Below, one piece after another: positions 54,292 through 63,658 of a stretch of 64,000 nucleotides of DNA (positions within the stretch are counted from its first letter, which is position 1; each line of letters starts with the position of its first letter). The stretch comes from Streptomyces sp. SCSIO 30461 (lineage in GTDB: Bacteria; Actinomycetota; Actinomycetes; Streptomycetales; Streptomycetaceae). The DNA lies in NCBI RefSeq assembly GCF_037023745.1, contig NZ_CP146101.1, positions 1,984,001 through 2,048,000 on the forward strand, given 5' to 3'. Under the pieces are notes generated by a model. That model was not told where the DNA came from, made no database searches, and was given only the letters and a program-made list of their open reading frames with translations. The translations under genes and the position numbers were made by a program.

Positions 54292-55167
54292 TCAGAGCCA
54301 CTCGGCGAATTCGAGGGACACCTCAGCCTCGCGCACGCGGCCCGACTCCAGCGCGCGCGTACCGGACTCCACCGCGCGGAACAGCGTCCAGCCGCGCAGC
54401 CGGTCGGGGTCCACGTCCAGGGAGTCCGCCAGTCGGTTGACACGGCGGCGGGCCGCGGAAGCGCCCGACGTGGAGGCGACCAGATCCTCCACACGGTCGC
54501 GGACCAACCGGGCCAGGTCGTACGCGGGCTCGCCGACGACCGGTTCGGGGCCGACCGCCAGCCACGGCGACCGGTCACCGCCGAGCACCTTGCTCTGGCG
54601 GAAGTTGCCGTGCAGCAGCCGCACTTCGGCGGGCGCGCTCGCGACCAGTTCCTCGCGCGCGTCGAGGGCCGCGGCCACCAGCTCGGGCGGCGCCGCACCG
54701 GTGCGCTCCGCCAGCGCAGCGGCCTGACTGGCCGTGCGCTCCGCCACCGACTCGAAGGAATGGGCGCCCGGGGGAGCGGTCCACAGCCTGCGCACGGTTC
54801 CCGCCGCTTCCAGCAGGGCCTTCGCCCCCGGGAGCGAACGCACCGACACCTCCGGGTGCAGCCGCTCCAGCAGCAGCGCTCCTTCGGACGCGGCCAGCAG
54901 CCGCACGGCCCCGAATCCGTTCCAGTGCTCCAGCGCCGCACGCTCGTGTGCGGGACCGGCCGTGGGAGGCACCAGCTTCAGAGCCGCCGGTGACCCGCCC
55001 TGCCCGCGCACAAGGACCACCAGGCCGCTCCGCCCGCCGGGCACGGCCACTCGCTCGACGGCGAGTCCGTGGCGGGCGACCGCCTCTTCAAGGAGCCTCG
55101 GCAGCTCTCGCAGCCAGTCGCTGTCGCCGAGCGCCCCCGTCAGCCGCTGGGGCGGTTCAAAACCCAT
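54292..55167 (-). CDS. APH-fold pseudokinase
   Basis: 291 residues with an aminoglycoside-phosphotransferase/kinase fold: N-lobe Lys (AALKLVPP, K64), hinge LLLERLHPE, and C-lobe region HGNFRQSKVL ... VGPEPVVGEPAYDLARLV. In active members these read HGDxxxxN and (I/V)DP(K/E)P. Here the catalytic Asp is N188, the Asn is K193 and the metal-binding Asp is G206, so phosphotransfer is unlikely. AAGGAG precedes the ATG. Last gene of a trio with a ferritin-like and a lipoprotein gene. Confidence 0.85.
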   Translation of the reverse strand: MGFEPPQRLTGALGDSDWLRELPRLLEEAVARHGLAVERVAVPGGRSGLVVLVRGQGGSPAALKLVPPTAGPAHERAALEHWNGFGAVRLLAASEGALLLERLHPEVSVRSLPGAKALLEAAGTVRRLWTAPPGAHSFESVAERTASQAAALAERTGAAPPELVAAALDAREELVASAPAEVRLLHGNFRQSKVLGGDRSPWLAVGPEPVVGEPAYDLARLVRDRVEDLVASTSGASAARRRVNRLADSLDVDPDRLRGWTLFRAVESGTRALESGRVREAEVSLEFAEWL

Positions 55168-55184
55168 ACGTGTGCTGTTCTCCT

Positions 55185-55613
55185 TCACTGCCTCGTCGCC
55201 CGCTCGGCGAGCCCCGGAAAGGCTACGCCGCTGCCTCGCCAGCGGACCGCCCGTACGGCCGCCTCGCGCAACGCACCCGCGGCCTCCCGACGCAGTGCGC
55301 CTTCGGCGGCCCTGACCAGATCCGAGTAGACGCCCGCGATCCGGTCCTCCAGCACCGCGGCGAGGCGTACGGCCGCGGGCGCGTCCGGCACCGGGAACGG
55401 CAGCACGTATGCGGCGTCCGCGACGACGGGCTCCGCGCCCTGGTCCCGTACGGCCCGCTCCAGGCCGTCGCGGCGGGCCCGGTGAGCCGAGTACGCCTCC
55501 GTCGCCTCGGCCTGCCGGGACTTGCCCACCCGGCCTCCGACGACCCCGTAGCCGTACACGGCGGCATGCTCGGCGGCGAGCGCCGACTGCAGCGCGTCGA
55601 GTGCGGCGCTCAT
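55185..55613 (-). CDS. DUF4439 ferritin-like protein
   Basis: 142 residues, mainly helical. ALQSALAAEHAAVYGYGVVG at the N-terminus and EAYSAHRARRDGLERAV look like the first two helices of a ferritin-like four-helix bundle (DUF4439); acidic metal ligands are sparse, so metal binding is doubtful. No signal peptide. Its ATG overlaps the stop of the lipoprotein gene (TGATG), so translation is coupled. Function unknown. Confidence 0.82.
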   Translation of the reverse strand: MSAALDALQSALAAEHAAVYGYGVVGGRVGKSRQAEATEAYSAHRARRDGLERAVRDQGAEPVVADAAYVLPFPVPDAPAAVRLAAVLEDRIAGVYSDLVRAAEGALRREAAGALREAAVRAVRWRGSGVAFPGLAERATRQ

Positions 55614-56185
55614 CAGCGGTCTCCATTGGTCAGCAGATAGGCGTGTACCGCTCCGGCTGCGGCTACCGAGGCCAGCAGCCGCGCGTATTCGGGAGGTGCG
55701 TCGGCGAGAGCGGCGGTGTGCACGTCCGCTGTGTTCCGTTCGGCCGCGGCCAGCTCCCGCAGGGTGGTGTCCGGATCGGCGTCGGCGGTCCCGGGCGGTG
55801 CGGTTGCCGGGGCGCCGCGACCCGTCGTGCGCGGCGATGCCGATACCGAAGACGAAGCCGATGGTGAAGCCGAAGCCGCAGCGGAAGGCCCGGCCGCGGG
55901 CGGCGTCGGGGCCAGCGCCTCGGCATGCAGGGCCACTGCGGCCCGCAGCGGTGCCAGCCGCGCCGCGAGTTCCGGATGGGCGGTCAGCGCCGTGTCGTAG
56001 TGCCCGAGCAGCGCACCGCTGCGCGCCGCACTGCGTCGGCGCAGCACGGTCTCGGCCGGGACGCCGTCGGGTGCTGTGTGCGGTCGCGCTCCTCCGGCCT
56101 CCGACGTGCATCCCGTCAGCGCGGCGGCCGTCGCCGCGCCCGTGGCCATGAGCGCCTGTCTGCGCGTCGTAGCCGTGCGCTCCAC
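55613..56185 (-). CDS. Lipoprotein with Tat-like signal, unknown function
   Basis: 190 residues. The signal (TTRRQALMATGAATAAALTG) has a twin Arg (R8-R9) and ends in a lipobox with C26. A Ser/Ala/Pro-rich linker occupies about 100-140, and the helical C-terminal part (LRELAAAERNTADVHTAAL) resembles the ferritin-like protein encoded next. Probably anchored outside the membrane. First gene of the reverse-strand trio, divergent from rimP. Function unknown. Confidence 0.8.
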   Translation of the reverse strand: MERTATTRRQALMATGAATAAALTGCTSEAGGARPHTAPDGVPAETVLRRRSAARSGALLGHYDTALTAHPELAARLAPLRAAVALHAEALAPTPPAAGPSAAASASPSASSSVSASPRTTGRGAPATAPPGTADADPDTTLRELAAAERNTADVHTAALADAPPEYARLLASVAAAGAVHAYLLTNGDR

Positions 56186-56360
56186 GCGTCTCTCCTCGGG
56201 CCCCGGACCCGCACCTGCCGGGTCCTTGATGTGATCACCGCAGGCGAGCGTACCTGCGGGTCAGTCGCGGGTGGACGGCAACACCCCTCCCGACCGGATA
56301 CCCTTTGTGCTGACACACGACGAAACCCACAACAGCACACGCGGCCGAGGAGTCACCCGG

Positions 56361-56897
56361 ATGAGCACCACCCAGAGCGAGAGGCTGCGCGGACTGCTCG
56401 AACCGCTGGTCAGCGCCGCGGATCTGGATCTGGAAGAGATCGAACTGTCCCGGGCCGGCCGCCGCCGCGTGCTTCGGGTCGTCGTGGATTCCGAGAACGG
56501 CGTCGACCTCGACGCCTGCGCCGAGCTGAGTCGTGAGATCTCCGACAAGCTCGACGAGACCGATGCGATGGGCGAGGGCGAGTACCAGCTCGAGGTGACC
56601 TCGCCGGGGGCCGAGCGTCCGCTCAGGGAGCACCGCCACTTCGTTCGTGCCAAGGGCAGGCTCGCCCGGTTCCAGCTGACCGCCCCCGAGGGCGGCGGTG
56701 CGGCGGGTGAACTGGTCGCGCGGATCCTCGATGTGGACGACGAGGGACTCGACCTGGAGGTTCCGGGTGTGAAGGGCCGCAAGCCCACCACCCGCCGGAT
56801 CGCCTTCGCCGAGATCGCCAAGGCCCGGGTGGAGATCGAGTTCAACCGCAAGGACAGCAAGGACAGCGACGCTGTGCAGAAAGAGGAGGAGGCGTAG
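56361..56897 (+). CDS. rimP: Ribosome maturation factor RimP
   Basis: Needed for 30S subunit maturation. 178 residues: N-terminal alpha/beta domain (LRGLLEPLVSAADLDLEEIE; SPGAERPL) and a C-terminal SH3-like domain (AKGRLARFQLTAPEGG). ATG at 56361 has GAGGAG 9 nt upstream. First gene of the nusA-infB operon, two bases before nusA. Confidence 0.96.
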   Translation: MSTTQSERLRGLLEPLVSAADLDLEEIELSRAGRRRVLRVVVDSENGVDLDACAELSREISDKLDETDAMGEGEYQLEVTSPGAERPLREHRHFVRAKGRLARFQLTAPEGGGAAGELVARILDVDDEGLDLEVPGVKGRKPTTRRIAFAEIAKARVEIEFNRKDSKDSDAVQKEEEA

Positions 56898-56899
56898 CC

Positions 56900-57916
56900 G
56901 TGGACATCGACGTGAAGCTCCTGAGGGGCTTGGCACAGGAGAAGGAGATCGCGTTCGACCTGTTGGTCGAGGCGATCGAGTCGGCCCTCCTCATCGCCTA
57001 CCACCGGACACCGGACAGCCGCCGCCACGCTCGTGTCGTGCTCAACCGTGAGAACGGGCATGTGACCGTGTGGGCGAAGGAGGACCCGTCCGAGCTCGAG
57101 GAGGGTCAGGAGCCCCGCGAGTTCGACGACACTCCGCACGACTTCGGCCGGATCGCCGCGTCGACGGCGCGTCAGGTCATCCAGCAGCGGCTGCGGGACG
57201 CGGAGAACGACGTGACCTTCGGCGAGTACGCCCGCCGTGAGGGCGATGTGGTCGCCGGCCAGGTGCAGCAGGGCAAGGACCCGAAGAACGTCCTGGTCCG
57301 GCTGGACGACAAGCTCGAAGCCATCCTGCCGGTGCAGGAGCAGGTGCCCGGTGAGGAGTACACCCACGGGCTGCGCCTGCGTACGTACGTCGTACGGGTG
57401 GCCAAGGGTGTGCGCGGTCCGTCCGTCACCCTGTCCAGGACGCACCCCAACCTGGTGAAGAAGCTCTTCGCCCTTGAGGTGCCCGAGATCGCCGACGGTT
57501 CGGTCGAGATCGCCGCCATCGCGCGCGAGGCAGGCCACCGCACCAAGATCGCCGTACGCTCCACCCGCAGCGGGCTCAACGCCAAGGGCGCCTGCATCGG
57601 CCCGATGGGCGGGCGGGTGCGCAATGTGATGGCCGAGCTTCTCGGAGAGAAGATCGACATCGTGGACTGGTCGGACGACCCCGCCGAGATGGTGGCCAAC
57701 GCGCTCTCGCCGGCCAGGGTCTCCAAGGTCGAGATCGTCGACCTCGGCGCCCGCTCCGCACGGGTGACGGTGCCCGATTACCAGCTGTCGCTGGCGATCG
57801 GCAAGGAGGGCCAGAACGCCCGCCTCGCGGCTCGTCTCACCGGGTGGCGTATCGACATCCGTCCGGACACTGAGCAGCCGTCACCCGAGCAGAGTCGCCC
57901 CGGCGACCGCAGCTGA
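56900..57916 (+). CDS. nusA: Transcription termination/antitermination protein NusA
   Basis: RNA-polymerase-associated factor, 338 residues, the short actinobacterial form without the C-terminal acidic repeats. N-terminal domain (1-130), S1 domain (VVAGQVQQGKDPKNVLVRL), KH1 (GACIGPMGGRVRNVMAEL) and KH2 (SLAIGKEGQNARLAARLTGW). GTG start two bases after rimP. The stop is within a 13-bp direct repeat (AGCTGAGTCCGGG at 57911 and 57930). Confidence 0.97.
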   Translation: MDIDVKLLRGLAQEKEIAFDLLVEAIESALLIAYHRTPDSRRHARVVLNRENGHVTVWAKEDPSELEEGQEPREFDDTPHDFGRIAASTARQVIQQRLRDAENDVTFGEYARREGDVVAGQVQQGKDPKNVLVRLDDKLEAILPVQEQVPGEEYTHGLRLRTYVVRVAKGVRGPSVTLSRTHPNLVKKLFALEVPEIADGSVEIAAIAREAGHRTKIAVRSTRSGLNAKGACIGPMGGRVRNVMAELLGEKIDIVDWSDDPAEMVANALSPARVSKVEIVDLGARSARVTVPDYQLSLAIGKEGQNARLAARLTGWRIDIRPDTEQPSPEQSRPGDRS

Positions 57917-58116
57917 GTCCGGGACGGGAGCTGAGTCCGGGGCGATCCGGGTGATCGGATCACCCTCGGTTCCAGGGTTTGAGCGTTGCGGAATGCCTCA
58001 CGGTGCGTAGTCGTCAGTCGATGCCGGAGTGTGGCAGCCGCAGGGAGTTTTGAGCCATCAACTGTTCGATTCTTACCTCAAAGGGGTGAGGTCGGTACGG
58101 GGAGGTAGACTTAGTC

Positions 58117-58407
58117 GTGTCTGGCCGGACGCATGCCCGCGCATGCCCTGAGCGCACGTGTGTGGGGTGCCGGGAGCGAGCGGCCAAGAGCGAGCTGCTG
58201 CGTATCGTGGCGATCGAGGGCGTATGTGTCCCCGATCATCGCGGTACGCTGCCCGGCCGGGGTGCGTACCTGCACCCGGCCTCGGTCTGTCTTGACCTGG
58301 CGGTCCGCCGCAGGGCGTTCCCGAGGGCCTTCAGGGTCCAGGGACCGCTCGAAACCGCGGATGTGCGCCAGGTTGTCGAGAGGACGGACGCGCAGGCAGC
58401 ACCGTAA
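58117..58407 (+). CDS. ylxR: YlxR family RNA-binding/nucleoid protein
   Basis: 96 residues of the DUF448/YlxR fold. The paired Cys are C15 and C18 (RTCVGCRERAAKSELLRIV) and the second hallmark is LPGRGAYLHP. YlxR homologues bind RNA or the ribosome/RNase P. GTG start with GGAGG at 58101-58105. Sits between nusA and infB, the usual place. About 200 bp of leader before it includes an ACCTCA/TGAGGT hairpin at 58075-58092 and a palindrome at 57949-57965. Confidence 0.93.
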   Translation: MSGRTHARACPERTCVGCRERAAKSELLRIVAIEGVCVPDHRGTLPGRGAYLHPASVCLDLAVRRRAFPRAFRVQGPLETADVRQVVERTDAQAAP

Positions 58408-58478
58408 GAAGAAGGAAGCAGTACCGCACGGATCCCCATGCGGTCAGGTACCTCGCGAGTTGGAAGTAGGTCGAGATT

Positions 58479-58550
58479 GCGATGAGCACTCGATGAGTAC
58501 GCGATGAGTACGCCCATGAAGTAGCGACGGTCCGGCGGTAACCCGGACCT
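58479..58550 (+). promoter_or_regulatory. infB leader: 11-bp repeat, three mini-ORFs and a hairpin
   Basis: Three 11-bp units (58479-58489, 58490-58500, 58501-58511) near GCGATGAGTAC. They create mini-ORFs ATG...TGA at 58482-58496 (MSTR), 58493-58507 (MSTR) and 58504-58524 (MSTPMK), each start overlapping the previous stop (ATGA). A stem GGTCCGG/CCGGACC (58530-58550) follows, then AAAAGGAGCGAA and the infB GTG. A translational control element is inferred. Confidence 0.6.
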
Positions 58551-58562
58551 AAAAGGAGCGAA

Positions 58563-61500
58563 GTGGCTAAGGTCCGGGTATACGAACTCGCCAAGGAGTT
58601 CGGTGTGGAGAGCAAGGTCGTCATGGCCAAGCTCCAAGAACTCGGTGAATTCGTCCGTTCGGCGTCCTCGACGATCGAGGCGCCGGTTGTACGCAAACTT
58701 ACTGATGCTTTCCAGCAGGGCTCCGGGGCATCCCCGGCCAAGCGCGCTGCCGGAAAGCCCGCAGCACCGCGCAAGGCGACCCCTGCGAAGCCCGCCCCCG
58801 AGGCGGGTGCAGGCGACGCCGCCGCGCCCACTCCGGCGCAGACGGCGCGTCCCGCTGCCCCCAAGCCCGGCGCCCCGGCCCCCAGGCCGGTCGCAGCCGA
58901 GGCACCCAAGATGCCGTCCGCCGCCCCGACACCGGGCCCGCGTCCGACTCCGGGCCCCAAGCCCGCGGCTGCCCCGAAGCCGGCTCCGGCCGCTCCGGCA
59001 GCACCCGAGTTCACCGCGCCCCCGGCCGCTCCGGCAGCCGGTCCCCGGCCCGGTGCCGCTCCGGGTCCGCGTCCGGCCGCGCGTCCGGGCCAGGGCGGTG
59101 CTCAGGGTGGCGCCGCGCGTCCGGGCGCTCCGCGTCCCGGTGGCGACCGCCAGGCCTCGCGTCCCGGTGCCCGTCCCGCGGGCCCGCGTCCGGGCAACAA
59201 CCCCTTCACCTCCGGTGGCTCCACCGGCATGGCACGCCCCCAGGCGCCCCGTCCGGGCGGCGCCCCGCGTCCCGGTGCCCCGGGTGCCCCCGGCGGCCCG
59301 CGTCCGCAGACACCCGGTCAGGGCGGTCCGCGCCCGCAAGCCGGTCAGGGCGGTCCGCGTCCGCAGGCCGGTCCCGGCGGTCCCCGTCCGACTCCGGGCG
59401 GTATGCCCCGTCCCCAGGCACCGCGCCCCGCGGGACCTGGTGGTAACCGTCCGAACCCCGGCATGATGCCGCAGCGTCCCGCGGCCGGCCCGCGTCCCGG
59501 TCCCGGCGGCCGTGGTCCCGGTGGTCCCGGCGGTCGTCCCGCCGGTGCCGGTGCCGGTCGTCCCGGTGGCGGTGGCGGCTTCGCCGGTCGTCCCGGCGGT
59601 GGTGGCGGCGGCGGTCGTCCCGGTGGTGGCGGCGGCTTCGGCGGCCCGCGCCCCGGTGGTGGCGGCGGTGGCGGTTTCGGCGGCGGTGGCGGCGGTGGCC
59701 GTCCCGGCTTCGGCGGACGTCCGGGTGGTCCCGGCGGCCGTGGTGGCACGCAGGGCGCCTTCGGTCGTCCCGGTGGTCCGGCGCGTCGTGGACGCAAGTC
59801 GAAGCGGCAGCGGCGCCAGGAGTACGAGGCCATGCAGGCCCCGTCGGTCGGCGGCGTGATGCTGCCTCGCGGCAACGGCGAGACCGTCCGTCTGTCGCGT
59901 GGTGCCTCCCTCACCGACTTCGCGGAGAAGATCAACGCCAACCCGGCGTCGCTCGTCGCCGTGATGATGAACCTCGGCGAGATGGTCACGGCCACGCAGT
60001 CCGTCTCCGACGCGACCCTGCAGATCCTCGCCGGCGAGATGAACTACACGGTTCAGATCGTCAGCCCGGAGGAGGAGGACCGCGAGCTGCTCGAGTCCTT
60101 CGACATCGAGTTCGGTGAGGACGAGGGCGGCGAGGAGTTCCTGGTCGCGCGTCCGCCGGTGGTGACCGTCATGGGTCACGTCGACCACGGTAAGACCAGG
60201 CTGCTCGACGCGATCCGCAAGACCAACGTCGTCGCGGGCGAGGCCGGCGGTATCACCCAGCACATCGGTGCGTACCAGGTCTCCACCGAGGTCAACGCCG
60301 AAGAGCGTCGGATCACCTTCATCGACACCCCGGGTCACGAGGCGTTCACCGCCATGCGTGCCCGTGGTGCCAAGTCCACCGACATCGCGATCCTGGTGGT
60401 CGCGGCCAACGACGGTGTCATGCCGCAGACGGTCGAGGCGCTCAACCACGCCAAGGCCGCGGAAGTCCCGATCGTCGTCGCGGTCAACAAGATCGACGTC
60501 GAGGGCGCGGACCCGACGAAGGTGCGCGGTCAGCTGACCGAGTACGGCCTGGTGGCCGAGGAGTACGGCGGCGACACCATGTTCGTCGACATCTCCGCCA
60601 AGCAGGGCCTGAACATCGACAGCCTGCTGGAGGCCGTGGTCCTCACCGCGGACGCCGCCCTGGACCTGCGGGCAAACCCGTCCCAGGACGCGCAGGGCAT
60701 CGCGATCGAGTCCCACCTCGACCGCGGCCGCGGTGCCGTTTCGACCGTCCTGGTCCAGCGAGGCACCCTGCGCATCGGCGACACCATGGTCGTCGGCGAC
60801 GCGTACGGCCGTGTCCGCGCGATGCTCGACGACAAGGGCAACAACGTCGAGGAAGCGGGTCCGTCGACCCCCGTCCTGGTCCTGGGTCTCACCAACGTCC
60901 CGGGCGCCGGCGACAACTTCCTGGTCGTCGACGAGGACCGTACGGCCCGCCAGATCGCCGAGAAGCGCGCCGCCCGTGAGCGCAACGCCGCGTTCGCCAA
61001 GCGCACCCGCCGGGTGTCCCTCGAGGACCTCGACAAGGTACTCAAGGCGGGCGAGGTCCAGCAGCTCAACCTCATCATCAAGGGCGACGCGTCCGGTTCG
61101 GTCGAGGCCCTCGAGTCCTCGCTGCTCCAGCTGGACGTCGGCGAAGAGGTCGACATCCGCGTGCTGCACCGCGGTGTCGGTGCGGTCACCGAGTCGGACA
61201 TCGACCTGGCGACCGGCTCCGACGCCATCGTGATCGGCTTCAATGTGCGCGCCGCCGGGCGTGCCACGCAGATGGCCGAGCGCGAGGGTGTGGACGTCCG
61301 CTACTACTCGGTCATCTACCAGGCGATCGAGGAGATCGAGGCGGCCCTCAAGGGCATGCTCAAGCCGGAGTACGAAGAGGTCGAGCTCGGTACGGCGGAG
61401 ATCCGCGAGGTCTTCCGCTCGTCCAAGCTGGGCAACATCGCGGGTGTCCTCATCCGCTCCGGCGAGGTCAAGCGGAACACCAAGGCGCGCCTCATCCGCG

Positions 61501-61673
61501 ACGGCAAGGTCATCGCGGAGAACCTCAACATCGAGGGCCTGCGTCGCTTCAAGGACGACGTCACCGAGATCCGCGAAGGCTTCGAGGGTGGTATCAACCT
61601 CGGAAACTTCAACGACATCAAGATCGACGACGTCATCGCGACGTACGAGATGCGCGAGAAGCCCCGCGGCTGA
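58563..61673 (+). CDS. infB: Translation initiation factor IF-2
   Basis: GTPase delivering fMet-tRNA to the 30S subunit, 1036 residues. IF2_N domain at about 1-52, then a linker of some 365 residues rich in Pro, Arg, Gly and Ala with long poly-Gly stretches (to about 415), a second IF2_N-like region ([20 protein letters not shown]), and the G domain: GHVDHGKT at about 539, DTPGHEAF at about 589, NKID at about 642. Domains II and C follow. GTG start with AAAAGGAG. The linker is far longer than in E. coli. Confidence 0.97.
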   Translation: MAKVRVYELAKEFGVESKVVMAKLQELGEFVRSASSTIEAPVVRKLTDAFQQGSGASPAKRAAGKPAAPRKATPAKPAPEAGAGDAAAPTPAQTARPAAPKPGAPAPRPVAAEAPKMPSAAPTPGPRPTPGPKPAAAPKPAPAAPAAPEFTAPPAAPAAGPRPGAAPGPRPAARPGQGGAQGGAARPGAPRPGGDRQASRPGARPAGPRPGNNPFTSGGSTGMARPQAPRPGGAPRPGAPGAPGGPRPQTPGQGGPRPQAGQGGPRPQAGPGGPRPTPGGMPRPQAPRPAGPGGNRPNPGMMPQRPAAGPRPGPGGRGPGGPGGRPAGAGAGRPGGGGGFAGRPGGGGGGGRPGGGGGFGGPRPGGGGGGGFGGGGGGGRPGFGGRPGGPGGRGGTQGAFGRPGGPARRGRKSKRQRRQEYEAMQAPSVGGVMLPRGNGETVRLSRGASLTDFAEKINANPASLVAVMMNLGEMVTATQSVSDATLQILAGEMNYTVQIVSPEEEDRELLESFDIEFGEDEGGEEFLVARPPVVTVMGHVDHGKTRLLDAIRKTNVVAGEAGGITQHIGAYQVSTEVNAEERRITFIDTPGHEAFTAMRARGAKSTDIAILVVAANDGVMPQTVEALNHAKAAEVPIVVAVNKIDVEGADPTKVRGQLTEYGLVAEEYGGDTMFVDISAKQGLNIDSLLEAVVLTADAALDLRANPSQDAQGIAIESHLDRGRGAVSTVLVQRGTLRIGDTMVVGDAYGRVRAMLDDKGNNVEEAGPSTPVLVLGLTNVPGAGDNFLVVDEDRTARQIAEKRAARERNAAFAKRTRRVSLEDLDKVLKAGEVQQLNLIIKGDASGSVEALESSLLQLDVGEEVDIRVLHRGVGAVTESDIDLATGSDAIVIGFNVRAAGRATQMAEREGVDVRYYSVIYQAIEEIEAALKGMLKPEYEEVELGTAEIREVFRSSKLGNIAGVLIRSGEVKRNTKARLIRDGKVIAENLNIEGLRRFKDDVTEIREGFEGGINLGNFNDIKIDDVIATYEMREKPRG

Positions 61674-61710
61674 TCGCGCTGACAGCGCGGCTGACGTACG
61701 GCAGCCGGTT

Positions 61711-61751
61711 CGGGGCCGGTCGGCGGGACGTAATCCCGTCGATCGGCCCCG
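61711..61751 (+). terminator. Hairpin between infB and DUF503 gene
   Basis: An 18-bp stem with two G-U pairs (61711-61728 with 61734-61751), loop CGTAA, 38 nt after the infB stop. Probably a partial terminator that reduces readthrough into the downstream genes. Confidence 0.75.
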
Positions 61752-61837
61752 GCCGTTGCGTGTACGGTTCTTGATGTCCCTGCCATGAGCGGGCAGGGCA
61801 CTTCCCGAACCCGTACCGGCGGGACATCCGGACATGC

Positions 61838-62131
61838 ATGTACGTGGGGACGCTGTCCTTCGATCTCCTCCTCGGCGACGTTCGCTCGCTGAAGGAGAAA
61901 CGCTCCGTCGTCCGCCCGATCGTGGCCGAACTCCAGCGCAAGTACGCGGTGAGCGCGGCCGAGGTGGGCGGGCAGGACCTCCACCGCAGGGCCCAGATCG
62001 GCCTCGCGGTGGTCTCCGGGGACCCGGGGCACATCACAGACGTACTGGACCGGTGCGAGCGGTTGGTCGCCGCCCGGCCCGAGGTCGAGCTGCTGTCGGT
62101 ACACCGGCGGTTGCACGGCGACGATGACTGA
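61838..62131 (+). CDS. DUF503 protein (YlxP-like)
   Basis: 97 residues. MYVGTLSFDLLLGDVRSLKEKRS at the N-terminus and LVAARPEVELLSVHRR at the end match DUF503/YlxP. It sits between infB and rbfA in many Gram-positive operons; suspected to act in ribosome assembly. ATG at 61838 chosen; an ATG at 61834 is in another frame. No clear ribosome site. About 27 bp before rbfA. Confidence 0.9.
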   Translation: MYVGTLSFDLLLGDVRSLKEKRSVVRPIVAELQRKYAVSAAEVGGQDLHRRAQIGLAVVSGDPGHITDVLDRCERLVAARPEVELLSVHRRLHGDDD

Positions 62132-62158
62132 ACGTAAGCAGGAAGAGGAGAAGGACCG

Positions 62159-62599
62159 GTGGCCGACAACGCGCGGGCCCGCAAGCTGGCCGATCGCATC
62201 CAGGTCGTGGTCGCGGAGACCCTGGACCGGCGAATCAAGGATCCGCGGCTGGGCTTCGTCACGATCACGGACGCCCGGGTCACCGGCGACCTGCGGGAGG
62301 CCACGGTCTTCTACACGGTCTACGGGGACGACGAGGAGCGTGCCGCGTCCGCCGCGGCGCTGGAGTCCGCCAAGGGCATCCTCCGCTCGGAGGTCGGCAG
62401 GCAGACCGGGGTCCGCTACACGCCGAGCCTGACCTTCGTCCCGGACGCCCTTCCCGACAACGCGCGCACGATCGACGATCTGCTCGACCGGGCGCGGGCC
62501 AGTGACGCCGAGGTCCGCGAGGCCTCCACCGGCAAGAACTACGCAGGCGAGGCGGACCCGTACCGCAAGCCGGAGGACGAGGACGAAGCCTCCGAATGA
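62159..62599 (+). CDS. rbfA: 30S ribosome-binding factor RbfA
   Basis: Late-stage 16S rRNA maturation factor, 146 residues. KH-type fold: [40 protein letters not shown] and [15 protein letters not shown]. The C-terminal 40 residues are acidic and specific to actinobacteria. GTG start with GGAAGAGGAGAAGGA upstream. Its stop overlaps truB (ATGA). Confidence 0.96.
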   Translation: MADNARARKLADRIQVVVAETLDRRIKDPRLGFVTITDARVTGDLREATVFYTVYGDDEERAASAAALESAKGILRSEVGRQTGVRYTPSLTFVPDALPDNARTIDDLLDRARASDAEVREASTGKNYAGEADPYRKPEDEDEASE

Positions 62600-63498
62600 G
62601 CCGGCACAGCACAACGCCCGACGGGCTTGTCATCGTCGACAAGCCGTCGGGTTTCACTTCGCACGACGTGGTCGCCAAGATGCGCGGCATCGCCCGCACC
62701 CGCCGTGTGGGACACGCGGGCACCTTGGACCCGATGGCCACCGGAGTGCTCGTGCTCGGGGTCGAGAAGGCCACCAAGCTCCTCGGGCACCTCGCACTCA
62801 CCGAGAAGGAGTACCTCGGCACCATCCGGCTGGGTCAGACCACCGTCACGGATGACGCCGAGGGCGAGATCACCGCGTCCATGGACGCATCCAAGGTGAC
62901 CGGGGAAGGTATCGACGCCGGTGTCGCCGAACTGAGCGGCGACATCATGCAGGTCCCGTCCAAGGTCAGCGCCATCAAGATCGACGGCAAGCGGTCCTAC
63001 GCCCGGGTGCGCGGCGGCGAGGAGTTCGACATCCCGGCCCGGCCGGTGACCGTCTCCCAGTTCACCGTGTACGACGTGCGCGAGGCCGTCGCCGACGACG
63101 GGACCCCGGTGCTCGACCTGGTGGTCTCCGTGGTCTGCTCATCCGGTACGTACATCCGCGCCCTCGCCCGCGACCTGGGCGCCGGGCTCGGTGTGGGCGG
63201 GCACCTCACGGCTCTGCGCCGCACTCGCGTCGGCCCGTACAAGCTGGACTCGGCGAAGACGCTCGACCAGCTCCAGGAGGAGCTGACGGTCATGCCGATC
63301 AGCGAGGCGGCGGCCGCGGCTTTCCCTCGCTGGGATGTCGACGAGAAGCGGGCCCGGTTGCTGGTCAACGGAGTACGGCTGGACATGCCGGACTACGACA
63401 CGGCAGGCCCGGTTGCGGTCTTCGGGCCCGAAGGCCGGTTCCTGGCGCTCGTCGAGCAGCAGCGGGGCAAGGCGAAGAGCCTCGCGGTATTCGCCTGA
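62596..63498 (+). CDS. truB: tRNA pseudouridine-55 synthase
   Basis: Forms pseudouridine 55 in the T-loop of tRNAs. 300 residues. Catalytic Asp D45 in [24 protein letters not shown] and the RSYARVRGG motifs are typical. A C-terminal PUA-like domain begins near residue 230. The start overlaps rbfA by 4 bases, showing coupling. Followed by a strong terminator. Confidence 0.96.
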   Translation: MSRHSTTPDGLVIVDKPSGFTSHDVVAKMRGIARTRRVGHAGTLDPMATGVLVLGVEKATKLLGHLALTEKEYLGTIRLGQTTVTDDAEGEITASMDASKVTGEGIDAGVAELSGDIMQVPSKVSAIKIDGKRSYARVRGGEEFDIPARPVTVSQFTVYDVREAVADDGTPVLDLVVSVVCSSGTYIRALARDLGAGLGVGGHLTALRRTRVGPYKLDSAKTLDQLQEELTVMPISEAAAAAFPRWDVDEKRARLLVNGVRLDMPDYDTAGPVAVFGPEGRFLALVEQQRGKAKSLAVFA

Positions 63499-63510
63499 CG
63501 CCCTGTCGCC

Positions 63511-63541
63511 CCTTGCGGGACGGGCCTCCCGTCCCGCAAGG
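63511..63541 (+). terminator. truB terminator
   Basis: A perfect 14-bp stem CCTTGCGGGACGGG / CCCGTCCCGCAAGG with a 3-nt loop, 12 nt after the truB stop. It marks the end of the rimP-truB transcription unit. Confidence 0.93.
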
Positions 63542-63658
63542 CGTCGGCCAGGTGCCGATGCCGGCCCAGGACCACCGGCATGGCAGTCTTAGAGCTGCGC
63601 AATCAGTCATCACGTACGCAGGAATGACGTACACGGGTTCGGGCGAGGAGCGGTCACA

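Noticed and set aside
58236..61835. Reverse-strand open frame of about 1,200 codons across infB
   Set aside because: It is the antisense frame of the Gly/Pro/Arg-rich IF-2 gene; high third-position GC leaves such frames open. Its product is low-complexity Thr/Ala/Gly with no domain.
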